From positions 1 through 64,000 of the forward strand of contig CAZHEH010000010.1 in the NCBI GenBank assembly GCA_964531695.1: a DNA stretch of 64,000 nt. The letters are read 5' to 3'. How positions within the stretch are numbered: position 1 is the first letter of the stretch; the number at the start of each line of letters is the position of its first letter. The position numbers were made by a program, and so were the translations under genes. The notes beneath the pieces are model-generated. The model did no database searches. It had not been told where the DNA came from and saw nothing but the letters and a program-made list of their open reading frames with translations. This document shows, piece by piece, positions 18,516 to 27,500 of this stretch. Source of the DNA: JAGXKT01 sp964531695. Lineage in GTDB: Bacteria; Planctomycetota; Phycisphaerae; SM23-33.

Positions 18516-19310
18516 ATGATCTATGCCGCCTTTACCTTCTGGTTCTTCCTGATCCTCTTCGCGGGGATCGGCGTGTACCGCATCTGGACCGGCCTGACGC
18601 GCCCGGTGTACGTGCAGTGGGCCCTGCTGCCGGGGACGATCGTCTCGGAGATGGCCTACATCTTCGGCTGCCTCATCACGGGCGGCGAGGTCCGAAAGGC
18701 CAAGCTCATAGACATGCCGGGCTCGGGCAAGGGCCGCCGCGGCCGGGGCGGCGGCGAGGAGGCAGCCACCGACACGACTCCGGGCATACGGTTCGTCGGG
18801 CCGGTACTGGCGAGCATGTTGTCGATCCTCGCCTGCGGGGGGGCGATCCTGGCGGCCTGGGCGCTGCTCGGCAAGCCGGTCATCGGGAGCTTCATGCAAG
18901 GTGACGGGGCCGAGCTGCCTCGCGAGCTGCCCACGAGCTGGGACGGCGTGTGGGACACGGCCGGGCGGCAGGTTCGGCTGGTCCGCCGCATGTTCGAGGC
19001 GCTGGGGGACTTCGCCTGGCGAACATGGAAGGGCCCGCTGTTCGTGTATCTCGCCGCGTGCCTGTCCGTTCGGCTCTCACCGGTGACCCGGCCGATCCGA
19101 CCCACCCTGGCGGCCGTGGTGGTCCTGGCAGGCCTGATCGCGCTGATCGGCGCGATCTCCGGCCTCTTCGGCGGGGCGCTGCAGAACAAGGCCTGGCCGC
19201 TGCTGACTTACGTGTGGGCGAACCTGCTGTTCCTGCTGACGCTGACGCTGCTGGTCCGCGGCCTGGTTGGGCTCGTCCGCATCCTGGCGGGCACGCCGGT
19301 GAAGAAGTAG
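18516..19310 (+). CDS. Hypothetical multi-pass membrane protein
   Basis: 264 residues, start supported by AAGGA eight bases upstream. Hydrophobic segments are near residues 5-22, 34-54, 96-120, 170-185, 195-220 and 230-255, so about five or six membrane spans are likely. A basic glycine-rich linker (GKGRRGRGGGEE) lies near residue 75. No catalytic motif is recognised. The segment LLPGTIVSEMAYIFGCLITGGEV sits where a site-2-protease-like HExxH helix might be expected, but the His residues are absent, so that link is only a thought. The next gene, a sulfatase, starts 69 bases later. Confidence 0.6.
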   Translation: MIYAAFTFWFFLILFAGIGVYRIWTGLTRPVYVQWALLPGTIVSEMAYIFGCLITGGEVRKAKLIDMPGSGKGRRGRGGGEEAATDTTPGIRFVGPVLASMLSILACGGAILAAWALLGKPVIGSFMQGDGAELPRELPTSWDGVWDTAGRQVRLVRRMFEALGDFAWRTWKGPLFVYLAACLSVRLSPVTRPIRPTLAAVVVLAGLIALIGAISGLFGGALQNKAWPLLTYVWANLLFLLTLTLLVRGLVGLVRILAGTPVKK

Positions 19311-19379
19311 CCCGGAGCCATTGACTCCCCGGCCGCTTGCGTCACAATGCCACATCCTGCCCCCCTTGGAGACCCGTTC

Positions 19380-20681
19380 ATGAGCCAAACGAAGCGTCCG
19401 AACATCCTCGTCTACATCTCGCATGACACCGGCCGACACATCGGCCCCTACGGCAGCCAGACCGTCCACACGCCGCATGCGGACCGCCTGGCCGGCGAAA
19501 GCGTGTTGTTCGAGCAGTGCTACTGCACCGCGCCGCAGTGTAGCCCGTCGCGCGCCGGAGCGTTCACCGGTCGCTACCCGCATGCCAACGGCGTACTGGG
19601 GCTGACCCACGGCCGTTTCGGCTGGGACCTGAGCGGCGAGGAAACGCATCTGGCGGCCCACCTCAAGGCGCTCGGATACGACACCTGCATGATCGGCACA
19701 CATCACGAGATGCACACAGAGGTGGGCCGTGGGTTCGACGTCTACGACGGGCAGATACACTGCCTCAAGCAGCCAGGAGTGCTGGCCGACTGGCTCGACG
19801 GACGCGGCGAGCCCGATCGGCCGTTTTACGCCCAGATCGCGCCGTTCCAGACCCACCGCCCCTGGCCCACGGACGATTGCCCGCCGGACGACTCACTGGG
19901 CGTAACCGTGCCGGGCTACCTGCCCGACAACGACGCGTCTCGCGAGGACTTCGCCGGCCTGCAAGGCCTCGTGCGACAGTGGGACGAGGGACTGGGGCGT
20001 CTCATGCAACTCCTGGACGACCGGGGATTGGCCGAGGACACATTGCTGATTGCGACGACGGATCACGGGATCGCCATGCCGCGGGCCAAATGCACGCTCT
20101 ACGACCCCGGCATCGGCGTGCTGCTGATCGTGCGCTGGCCGGGAGCGGGAATCAGCGGCGGCCGCCGGCAGGGCGAACTGGTCAGCACCGTGGACCTGAC
20201 GCCCACGCTGCTGGACCTGCTCGGCACGGCGCCCGTCGAGAACGCACACGGGTTAAGCTTCGCCGACCTGTTGACGAGCCGAAACGCCGCTCCGCCGCGG
20301 GAGCGCGTGTTCGCCGAGATGACCTTCCACGGTTACTATCGGCCGATGCGGGCCGTGCGGACGCGGCGATACAAGTACATCCGCAACTTCGAGACGGCCT
20401 ATGGGGTGACCGTGCCGGCCGACGCCCAGACCGGCCCGGCCTTCGCAGGGAATGTGGACTACATCCGCCAGTGGGGGCACGCGCCCCACGAGGAGCTGTA
20501 TGACCTCGAGGCCGACCCGTGGGAGTTGACGAATCTGGCCCGCGACCCCGACCACGAGGCCACGCGCGCCGGGCTGAGCCGTGCCCTGGCGCAGTGGATG
20601 CGAGACACGGGCGACCCGCTGCTGGCCGGCCCGGTGGCCAGCCCCTTCTACGCGGAGTCGATGCGACAACTCGGGCAGTAG
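19380..20681 (+). CDS. Sulfatase (formylglycine-dependent, Cys-type)
   Basis: 433 residues of the arylsulfatase/alkaline phosphatase superfamily. The ATG at 19380 has GGAG about nine bases upstream; an upstream in-frame ATG at 19347 has no ribosome site. The N-terminal metal site reads NILVYISHDTGRHIGPYG. The modification motif is CSPSRAGAFTGRYPHANG, that is C-x-P-S-R, in which the Cys becomes formylglycine. A further metal-site motif is TTDHGIAMPRAK, and the end has the usual ELYDLEADPWELTNLA. No signal peptide is visible, so it may be cytoplasmic, acting on imported sulfated sugars. Its activating enzyme is encoded immediately downstream (gap 69 bases). The specific sulfate ester cannot be deduced. 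Confidence 0.93.
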   Translation: MSQTKRPNILVYISHDTGRHIGPYGSQTVHTPHADRLAGESVLFEQCYCTAPQCSPSRAGAFTGRYPHANGVLGLTHGRFGWDLSGEETHLAAHLKALGYDTCMIGTHHEMHTEVGRGFDVYDGQIHCLKQPGVLADWLDGRGEPDRPFYAQIAPFQTHRPWPTDDCPPDDSLGVTVPGYLPDNDASREDFAGLQGLVRQWDEGLGRLMQLLDDRGLAEDTLLIATTDHGIAMPRAKCTLYDPGIGVLLIVRWPGAGISGGRRQGELVSTVDLTPTLLDLLGTAPVENAHGLSFADLLTSRNAAPPRERVFAEMTFHGYYRPMRAVRTRRYKYIRNFETAYGVTVPADAQTGPAFAGNVDYIRQWGHAPHEELYDLEADPWELTNLARDPDHEATRAGLSRALAQWMRDTGDPLLAGPVASPFYAESMRQLGQ

Positions 20682-20750
20682 CGCCGCGGCGAATCGTTTT
20701 GTCCCCCGGCCGGCGGATGGGCTACGCTTGGGTTGCGGAGTGCCCCGTCC

Positions 20751-22067
20751 ATGCCCGAGATCATCCGACCGTTCAACATCATGGCCAAGCCCGTCTGCGG
20801 CGTGTGCAACCTCGACTGCGCGTACTGCTACTACGTCATGAAGCCGCGAGAGCTGTACCCCGAGGTAGCCGACCCGTCCCGGTTCCGGATGTCGGACGAG
20901 ACGCTCGAGGCATACACGCGGCAGTATCTCGAGGCGATGCCGATGCGGGCCGAGTTCGGGTGGCAAGGCGGCGAGCCCACACTGGCGGGGCTCGAATTCT
21001 TCCGCAAGGCCGTGGCACTTCAGGAGGAGCACAAACGAAGCGCACAGGCCGTCGCGAACGCATTGCAGACCAATGGCACGCTGCTGGACGACGAATGGTG
21101 CGATTTTCTGGCCGAGGAGAAGTTCCTGGTGGGCGTGAGCTTGGACGGTCCGCCGCAATGGCACGACCACTACCGGCGTGACCACGCCGGCAAACCGACG
21201 TTCCACCGGGCGTGGGCGGGCCTGGAACGGCTGCGCGCACGGGGCGTCGAGTTCAACGTACTGGTGACGCTCAACGCCGTCAACACGCCGCATGGCGGGG
21301 ACATCTATCGCTACTTCGTCAACCGCGGCATCCACTACGTGCAGTTCATCCCCATACTCGAACGAACGCCCGCCGGCGAGCCCGCGCCCTTTTCGTGCAC
21401 GGGTGAGCAGTTCGGGCGGTTCATGCTGGACGTCTTCGATCTGTGGCGATCGCGCGACGTGGGCCGCGTCTCCGAGCGGTTGATCGACAGCGTCCTGCAT
21501 ACGCTGATCTACGGGAAGGCGAGTACCTGCTGCTACGCGGACCGCTGCGCCAACGCCCACGTGCTGGAGTGGAACGGCGACCTGTACTCCTGCGATCACT
21601 TCGTATTCCCCGATTGGAAGATCGGCAACATCCACGACCGCCCGCTGGCCGAGCTGGCGCGGGACCCGAAGATCGAGGAGTTCGCCGAGCTCAAGACAGA
21701 GCTGCCGGCCGCTTGCCGCGACTGCGAGTTCCTGCCCTACTGCCGCGGAGGATGCCCCAAGCACCATCGGCCGATCGGGACGGACCCCGATCGCGTGAAC
21801 CACTTCTGCGAGGGCTACAAGATGTTCTTCCGCGAGGCCCTGCCGGAGCTGAAGCTCATGGCCGAGCGGTACAAGCGAGGGGAGATGTTGACGCCGGCCC
21901 GCGCCGCGCCGGCACCCGCGGAGACGGCAGCCAAGCCCGGCTTCCGGGCCGGCCCGGCCGCCGACGCGCCGCGCCCGATTCGTCCCGGCCAAGCTCGCCC
22001 CAAGCGAAACGACCCCTGCCCGTGCGGATCCGGACGCAAGTTCAAGCACTGCTGCGGGCGGAAGTGA
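20751..22067 (+). CDS. Anaerobic sulfatase-maturating enzyme (radical SAM/SPASM) with C-terminal SEC-C zinc motif
   Basis: 438 residues. It converts the active-site Cys (or Ser) of sulfatases to formylglycine using S-adenosylmethionine and iron-sulfur clusters, without oxygen. The radical SAM triad is CGVCNLDCAYCYY near residue 20, followed by GWQGGEPTLAG and VGVSLDGPP. The SPASM-type cysteines are CCYADRCANAH, LYSCDHFVFPDWKIGNI and CRDCEFLPYCRGGCPKHH, as expected for auxiliary 4Fe-4S clusters. After a Pro/Ala-rich linker the protein ends in NDPCPCGSGRKFKHCCG, a SEC-C zinc motif best known from SecA. The ATG at 20751 is preferred to an upstream TTG. The neighbouring sulfatase is the obvious substrate. 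The stop codon lies directly against the assembly gap. Confidence 0.93.
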   Translation: MPEIIRPFNIMAKPVCGVCNLDCAYCYYVMKPRELYPEVADPSRFRMSDETLEAYTRQYLEAMPMRAEFGWQGGEPTLAGLEFFRKAVALQEEHKRSAQAVANALQTNGTLLDDEWCDFLAEEKFLVGVSLDGPPQWHDHYRRDHAGKPTFHRAWAGLERLRARGVEFNVLVTLNAVNTPHGGDIYRYFVNRGIHYVQFIPILERTPAGEPAPFSCTGEQFGRFMLDVFDLWRSRDVGRVSERLIDSVLHTLIYGKASTCCYADRCANAHVLEWNGDLYSCDHFVFPDWKIGNIHDRPLAELARDPKIEEFAELKTELPAACRDCEFLPYCRGGCPKHHRPIGTDPDRVNHFCEGYKMFFREALPELKLMAERYKRGEMLTPARAAPAPAETAAKPGFRAGPAADAPRPIRPGQARPKRNDPCPCGSGRKFKHCCGRK

Positions 22068-22167
22068 NNNNNNNNNNNNNNNNNNNNNNNNNNNNNNNNN
22101 NNNNNNNNNNNNNNNNNNNNNNNNNNNNNNNNNNNNNNNNNNNNNNNNNNNNNNNNNNNNNNNNNNN
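22068..22167. other. Assembly gap (100 N)
   Basis: Exactly 100 undetermined bases, the usual placeholder for a gap of unknown size. Linkage of the sulfatase pair to the EPS operon across it rests on scaffolding only. Confidence 0.99.
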
Positions 22168-22170
22168 GAG

Positions 22171-22200
22171 CCGGGCGGCCGGCTGCCGCCGACCGCCCGG
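22171..22200 (-). terminator. Possible terminator hairpin after the EPS operon
   Basis: Perfect 8-base inverted repeat, ccgggcgg (22171-22178) and ccgcccgg (22193-22200), 28 bases beyond the stop of the BY-kinase gene. No T-tract is visible, because sequence beyond it is lost in the gap. Confidence 0.4.
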
Positions 22201-22228
22201 GGGTTCCACCTCTTCGTCAAGAGCACAG

Positions 22229-24514
22229 CTACGCCTCGGTCTGCTCCACCTCCGCTTCCGCGGGCAGCCGGGCCCGCTGGTGGTACTCGTAGTAGGTCTC
22301 GTAATTCTTGCGCAGGTAGCCGCCTGCCGTGACCCGGACGCCGTTGAGCACCGCGCCGACGATATGGGCGCCGACCCGCTCGAGCATGCCTCGCGTCCGC
22401 TGGACCACGCCGTGGGTGTTCGACCCGGCCCGTACGACCAAGATCGCACCATCGACCTGGGTGGCCAGCACCTGCGAGTCGGTGACGACGACGCACGGTG
22501 CGGCATCGAAGAGAACCTGGTCGTACTGCTCATGCATCTCGGCAACCATCGTGGTCATCTGATCCGATCCGAGCAGTTCGGCCGGGTTGGGAGGCAGCGG
22601 GCCGGTCGGCAGCACATGGAGGTTCTCCTCCACCTGGTGCACGCAGTCCTGCCATGTCGTCCGACCCACGAGGGCGCTGCTGAGCCCCTCTTCTCCGCAT
22701 TCGGGAAACAGCTCCGTCGCGCAGGGCTGGCGGAAGTTGGCGTCCACGACGAGGACCTTCCGCCCGCTCCGCGCGATCGACACGCCCAGGTTGATCGCCA
22801 CGGTCGAGCGCCCGTCGCCGGGAAGAGGACTGGTCACGAGCAGACTGCGGCGCTCCGAAGCCGGGCCGCTGAACAGCAGGCCGGTGCGAATCTGTCGCAG
22901 GGATTCGTCCACCAGGGAGTCGCACGATTGGAGGCACGCCAGGCGCATGTCCTCGATCACGTCCTCCAGGTCTTCGCTGTGCGGAATCATCCCGAGCAGC
23001 GGCAGGTCCACGCGGCGCGACACGTCCGCGGGGTTCTTGATGGACGTATCGATGACCTCCAGCAGCACGGCCAGGCCCACGCCGACGACGAGGCCCAACA
23101 CGATGCCGAGGGCGATCATGACGCTCCACTTCGGCCAGGAAGGGGTCCTCGGTTTCTCGGCCGTGCTGACCACGCGCAACGGCGGCTCGTCCTGGCTCAG
23201 GAGCTCCAGCTCGAGCAGACGGTTTCGGATGCGGTTGATCCGTTCCCGCACGGCCCGCTCCTCGAGATCGTGCGTGGCCCGCTGGGCCTGGATCTGCTCA
23301 CGGATCGCCTCATTCTTCACGCGCTGCTGCTCCAGCCGCTGCTGCTCCTCGGCCAGCTCGGCCTCGATCTGGCGTAGCTCGGTCTCGACCTGGGACTTCT
23401 CGTTCTGGAGTTGTGCCAGCCGCTCCCGAGCGCTTGCCGGTGCGCCGAGCCGCTGCTGCCGCATGAACACCGCCACCTCCCGGACGCGCTCTTCGAGCTG
23501 GCGTCGCACACTCTCGAGCCGGCTGGCCAAGCTCTCGACCGTCTGGTGGTTCGGGCCGAACTTCCGCCGTGCATCCTCGAGCTGCGAGACATAGGCCATC
23601 TCCGACGACCGGAGCGACCGGACGATCGGATCGGAATCGATCATGTACTTGACCTCGGGGTCCTCAGCGAACGTATCGAGCGACTCCTGGGCCGAGGCCG
23701 CACCGGCTTGCAGGTCCTGATACTCCGCAGCCGCTGCCGAGAGCTCGTCCATCACGTCGCGCAACCGGTAGCTCAGCATCGCATGCTGCCGCTCGAGTTC
23801 GGTGAGTTTGGCCGAATCCGCCACGGCCAGTGCGGGCAACTCCACCTCGGCCTCCTCCAGCTGCGCCAGCCGCGCCTCCTCCTTCTCCAACTGAGCGCTG
23901 AGCTTATCGATGTCGTCGCCGTGCTGCCCCGTCGTCCGGCGGGCGGAGTCCTCCTGGGCCTCCTGGCTGATCGCGTTGACGATGGTCGCGCACTCGTGCG
24001 GATTCGTACCCGTCATCTTAACGCGGATGATGTCAGCCGTCGGCTCCGGGACGAACTGGACGTCCTCCTCCAACTGGTCGACGACTTCGTCCCTGTGCTT
24101 GTCGAAGTAGCTCGTCTGCCTCAGCTCGAGGTTGTTCTTGGCCGCCTCCGAAAGCACTTCGCGGCGTGAGGCCAGGCGCACGGCGTTCTGTACGATCAGT
24201 TCGTGGATGTTCGGGTTGCCGTAGATCATCCCCCTGGGGTCCAGCTCACTGGTCTCCTCGGGGGTCACCTGCAGCAAGGCCTCGGCCGTGTACAGCGGCG
24301 AGTACACCTGCCACAGGCCCGTGCCGAGCCCGGTCAGCACGAGGCAGATGACGACCGAAAGGATGATCATCCACTTGCGTTTGCGAAGTATTCGGAGCAG
24401 ATCGCGTCCGGTGAGCCCGCCGGTCGAACTGGTCGCGGGTGCAGCGGATCGCGCCGGCGGCGCCGCGCGCACAATCTGTGGCGCCTGCTCACGCGTCGGC
24501 ACGAGAGCACTCAT
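22229..24514 (-). CDS. Polysaccharide chain-length determinant fused to BY-kinase (GumC/Wzz + CpsD type)
   Basis: 761 residues. The N-terminal Wzz domain has TM1 at about 48-68 and TM2 near 470-492, with a long periplasmic coiled coil between (about 190-440, rich in Glu/Gln/Leu heptads). The C-terminal cytoplasmic half is a bacterial tyrosine kinase domain: Walker A SPLPGDGRSTVAINLG, Walker A' VLVVDANFRQP and Walker B QVLFDAAPCVVVTDS. It ends in a tyrosine cluster (YETYYEYHQ) of the kind that is autophosphorylated to control chain length and export. Unusually, the Walker A Lys is Arg569 (codon CGC at 22810). It overlaps the TPR gene by four bases (ATGA), so translation is probably coupled. 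It is last in the operon. Confidence 0.9.
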   Translation of the reverse strand: MSALVPTREQAPQIVRAAPPARSAAPATSSTGGLTGRDLLRILRKRKWMIILSVVICLVLTGLGTGLWQVYSPLYTAEALLQVTPEETSELDPRGMIYGNPNIHELIVQNAVRLASRREVLSEAAKNNLELRQTSYFDKHRDEVVDQLEEDVQFVPEPTADIIRVKMTGTNPHECATIVNAISQEAQEDSARRTTGQHGDDIDKLSAQLEKEEARLAQLEEAEVELPALAVADSAKLTELERQHAMLSYRLRDVMDELSAAAAEYQDLQAGAASAQESLDTFAEDPEVKYMIDSDPIVRSLRSSEMAYVSQLEDARRKFGPNHQTVESLASRLESVRRQLEERVREVAVFMRQQRLGAPASARERLAQLQNEKSQVETELRQIEAELAEEQQRLEQQRVKNEAIREQIQAQRATHDLEERAVRERINRIRNRLLELELLSQDEPPLRVVSTAEKPRTPSWPKWSVMIALGIVLGLVVGVGLAVLLEVIDTSIKNPADVSRRVDLPLLGMIPHSEDLEDVIEDMRLACLQSCDSLVDESLRQIRTGLLFSGPASERRSLLVTSPLPGDGRSTVAINLGVSIARSGRKVLVVDANFRQPCATELFPECGEEGLSSALVGRTTWQDCVHQVEENLHVLPTGPLPPNPAELLGSDQMTTMVAEMHEQYDQVLFDAAPCVVVTDSQVLATQVDGAILVVRAGSNTHGVVQRTRGMLERVGAHIVGAVLNGVRVTAGGYLRKNYETYYEYHQRARLPAEAEVEQTEA

Positions 24515-27500
24515 GTTTCATCACTCCCTCTGGACAGCGCGTCTTCCACGCGCTGCAAGGCCTTCTCTATCTTCGGATTCAAGTCCCCGTCAGGGCCAAA
24601 CTCTTTTGCCATGTTGAGCTGGGCCCTGGCCTTCGCGTACTCGCCCAGCTCCTCGTACACAATGCCCAAGTGGTAGTAGATCACCGGGTTCTCCGACTCG
24701 GCCTCGAGGGCACGCTCCAGCTCGGATCGGGCCTCCTCGTAACGGCCCTGGCCGGCCAGCAGCCAAGCATACGTATCACGGATGTTGCCTTCGTCCGGCC
24801 GCGCGTCGCGGGCCCGGCGTGCGTACTCGATCGCTTGGGCCAACTGCCCGGGGTCCGTCTGGGTATCGGAAATCAGATAGGCCAGGTTGTTCAGCGAAGC
24901 CGCGTGCTTGGGCACTGCATCCAGCGAAATCTCGTAGTGCCGTCGTGCGCGGTCGTAGTCCTTCATGCCGTAGTAGATGCTGCCCAACTGGTGATGCAGG
25001 TTCCCCCGCTCCGCGTCCGACATCTCGGTGTCTTCGATGTCCTTGAGAACCCGCAGGGCCGCCTCGGTCTTGCCCGTACCCAGCCGCCAGGTGGACAGCC
25101 TCAGACGCAGGTTGACGCTGTCAGGTCGGCGGTCCAGCCAGTCGGAGAGCTTCTCGGCCGCCGCGGCCGTGCCGTACGCGGCACGCATCTGCGCCAGGAC
25201 ATTCGCCAGATCTTGTTCCGGCGTGTCTTCGACAAGCGAGAGGAACAGCTTGTCGGCCTCGCCGGTCTGCCCCTGCATGTGCATGGCCCGGGCGCGGCCG
25301 GCCTCCAGGAGCGGCGCCATGCCGACCTCGCGCTGGTAGGCCCTGGCGACCTTGAGGGCCTGATCAGGGCGCTCAACCTCCAGCAGTGTCATCACGAGCG
25401 GGCCGACGACCCGCAGTTCGGTCGGGGCGATCTCGTAGGCCTTCGTCAGGGCCGCGAACTGCTCCCTCCGGAGGCCCTGCGCGGCGTACATGTCGGCCTC
25501 TCGCGACCAGTAATACACCTCGTCCGGATAGAGGCGGTGGGCCCTGGCCAGAAGCGGCGTCAAGCGGTCCCAGTCCTCCTGGAGCATGTAGAGCTCCACC
25601 AGGCCGCGGAGCGCCGGCTCATAGGCCTCGTCCTCCCGGCCCTTGGTCAACGCGGACCGGTACAACTGCTCCGCCCGAGACAGCTCGCCCAGAGCGCGAC
25701 ACTGCGAGGCGAAGCGGGTCAGTTGAGCCGGGCTCGTCGAATCAACCGTGGCCCGCCCCAGCACTTGCCTCGCCTTGCCCGCTTCTCCCTCCATTCGCAG
25801 GATCCGAGACATGGTCAGACAGAATTCCGCGTCCTCGGGGTGCGTCTCGAGACGCCGGTTGAGATACGCCTTCGCGGCCTCGGGCTCGCCCTGTTGGTAC
25901 GCCACATCCGCAAGCAGCCGCAGGGGCTCGGGCGCGTCGGGGTTGGCCTCCAAGACGGCCTCTAAGTCGCGCCGGGCGCCGGGCAGGTCCCCCGACTGCG
26001 CGCGGTACCGACCCCGTTGGGCCCGCGCGGGCAGGTGGTCCGGGAGCCGCTCCAGGCATCGCGTCAGTACGGCCTCGGCCTCGCCCGGCTGGTCGTCGTC
26101 GAACAGCAGCGCCGCCTTGGCCCGGTAGGCCCGCCCGCTATCCGGGTCCGTCTCCAAGGCAAGATTGTAGGCCCGCATCGCCTCGTCGGGCCGGTCGGCC
26201 GCCAGCAACTCCCCGTAGAGCAACCACCTGCGGGACTTCTCGGCCTTGTCAGCCGCCGAATCCAGAAGCGGCTGGAACAGCGAGTCGAGCCGCTCCGGCC
26301 GGCCCTGCCGAACGTAGAACCGCCCCACCATCCGCGCGCCCGAGAGCTTGTCCGAGCCGCGCTTGTAGGCGAGCTCGTAGTACGTCTCCGCCGCGTCCAT
26401 GCGACCGGCCCGCTCATACAGCCGGGCCAGGCGAGAGGCGTTCCGTACGTCGCTCTCGTTCCACTCCTCCCCCTCGGGCGGGAGCATCTCCCGCCGCTGC
26501 CGAATGTACGGCTGCAGGGCATCGTCCTCGGCCTCGGTTTCGTCCACAACCAGTTTCCAGCTCTCAACTTCCGGATGGTTGGGCGCCAATCGATGGGCCT
26601 GGATGACCCACTTCTGGAATTCATCGAGCTTGCCGCGCTGCGCCAGAAGGCGGGCCAACTCGATCACGGCCGCGGTATGGCCCGGATCCGATGCCACCGC
26701 ATCGCGCAGGATCTGCTCCGCACGCTCCAGCCGCTCGACGGCCGAAACGTCGCCTCGCCGACGGGTGTACTCGGCAAGGAGCACCCGCCAGCGTCTCTGG
26801 CCAGGACGAGCCGCCAGCGCCCCGCGCACGGCATCGGCGGCCGCCGCGTAGTCGCCTTCGGCCGCAGCGAGGCGCGCCGCGAAGAACCGTCCGCCCGCGC
26901 CGTCGGCGTCCTGCTCCCGCGCTCGCCCCACCCAGGTCCTCGCGGTCTCCAGGTCCGGTGGATCCTGGGCCAGCGCATAGTTGATCTTCAGCTCGATGAT
27001 CCTCGGATCCGTCGGGTCGATCTCGACGGCCCTGGCGAGGTGCTCCTCGAATCGCTCGGACTTGCCGAACCGGGCGCATACGCGGGCCTGCTGAATCTCG
27101 CGCTCCAGGGGAGTCTCCGCCTCACCGGCCGCCGCCATGGATACCTCGAACCGTTCTTCGTCGTCCGACGCGGACAAGGAGGCCAGCCAGGCCGTCATCC
27201 CAGGGTCCTCCGCGTGGGCAGCGCTCAGACGCTCGATAAACGCCTGGGCCTCATCGTCGCGGTCGATCTGTCGATAGCACGCCACGAGGAAGGAGATGAT
27301 GCGCGGCTCGGCCGGCAACTTCTCATGCAACTGTTCCAGAAGCTCCACCGTCTGCAGGCGTTGACCGTCGTCCCAGAGTTGAGACGCCCGACTCATGTAC
27401 GCTTCGAGCAATACCCCTCGCTCGGTCTGTCCGAATTCAAGTCCTGCGGGGACGCGGGGCGGATCGCTGCGCAGCGCCAGCACCACCGGGCGCAACCGGG

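Noticed and set aside
18097..18516. Plus-strand open frame in the 436-base divergent intergenic region
   Set aside because: Arg-rich translation with no family likeness, no ribosome site, and it overlaps the start of paralog F's leader region.
20733..20751. TTG start of the sulfatase maturase six codons upstream
   Set aside because: The ATG at 20751 is the usual start for the family and lies within reach of GGAG upstream.
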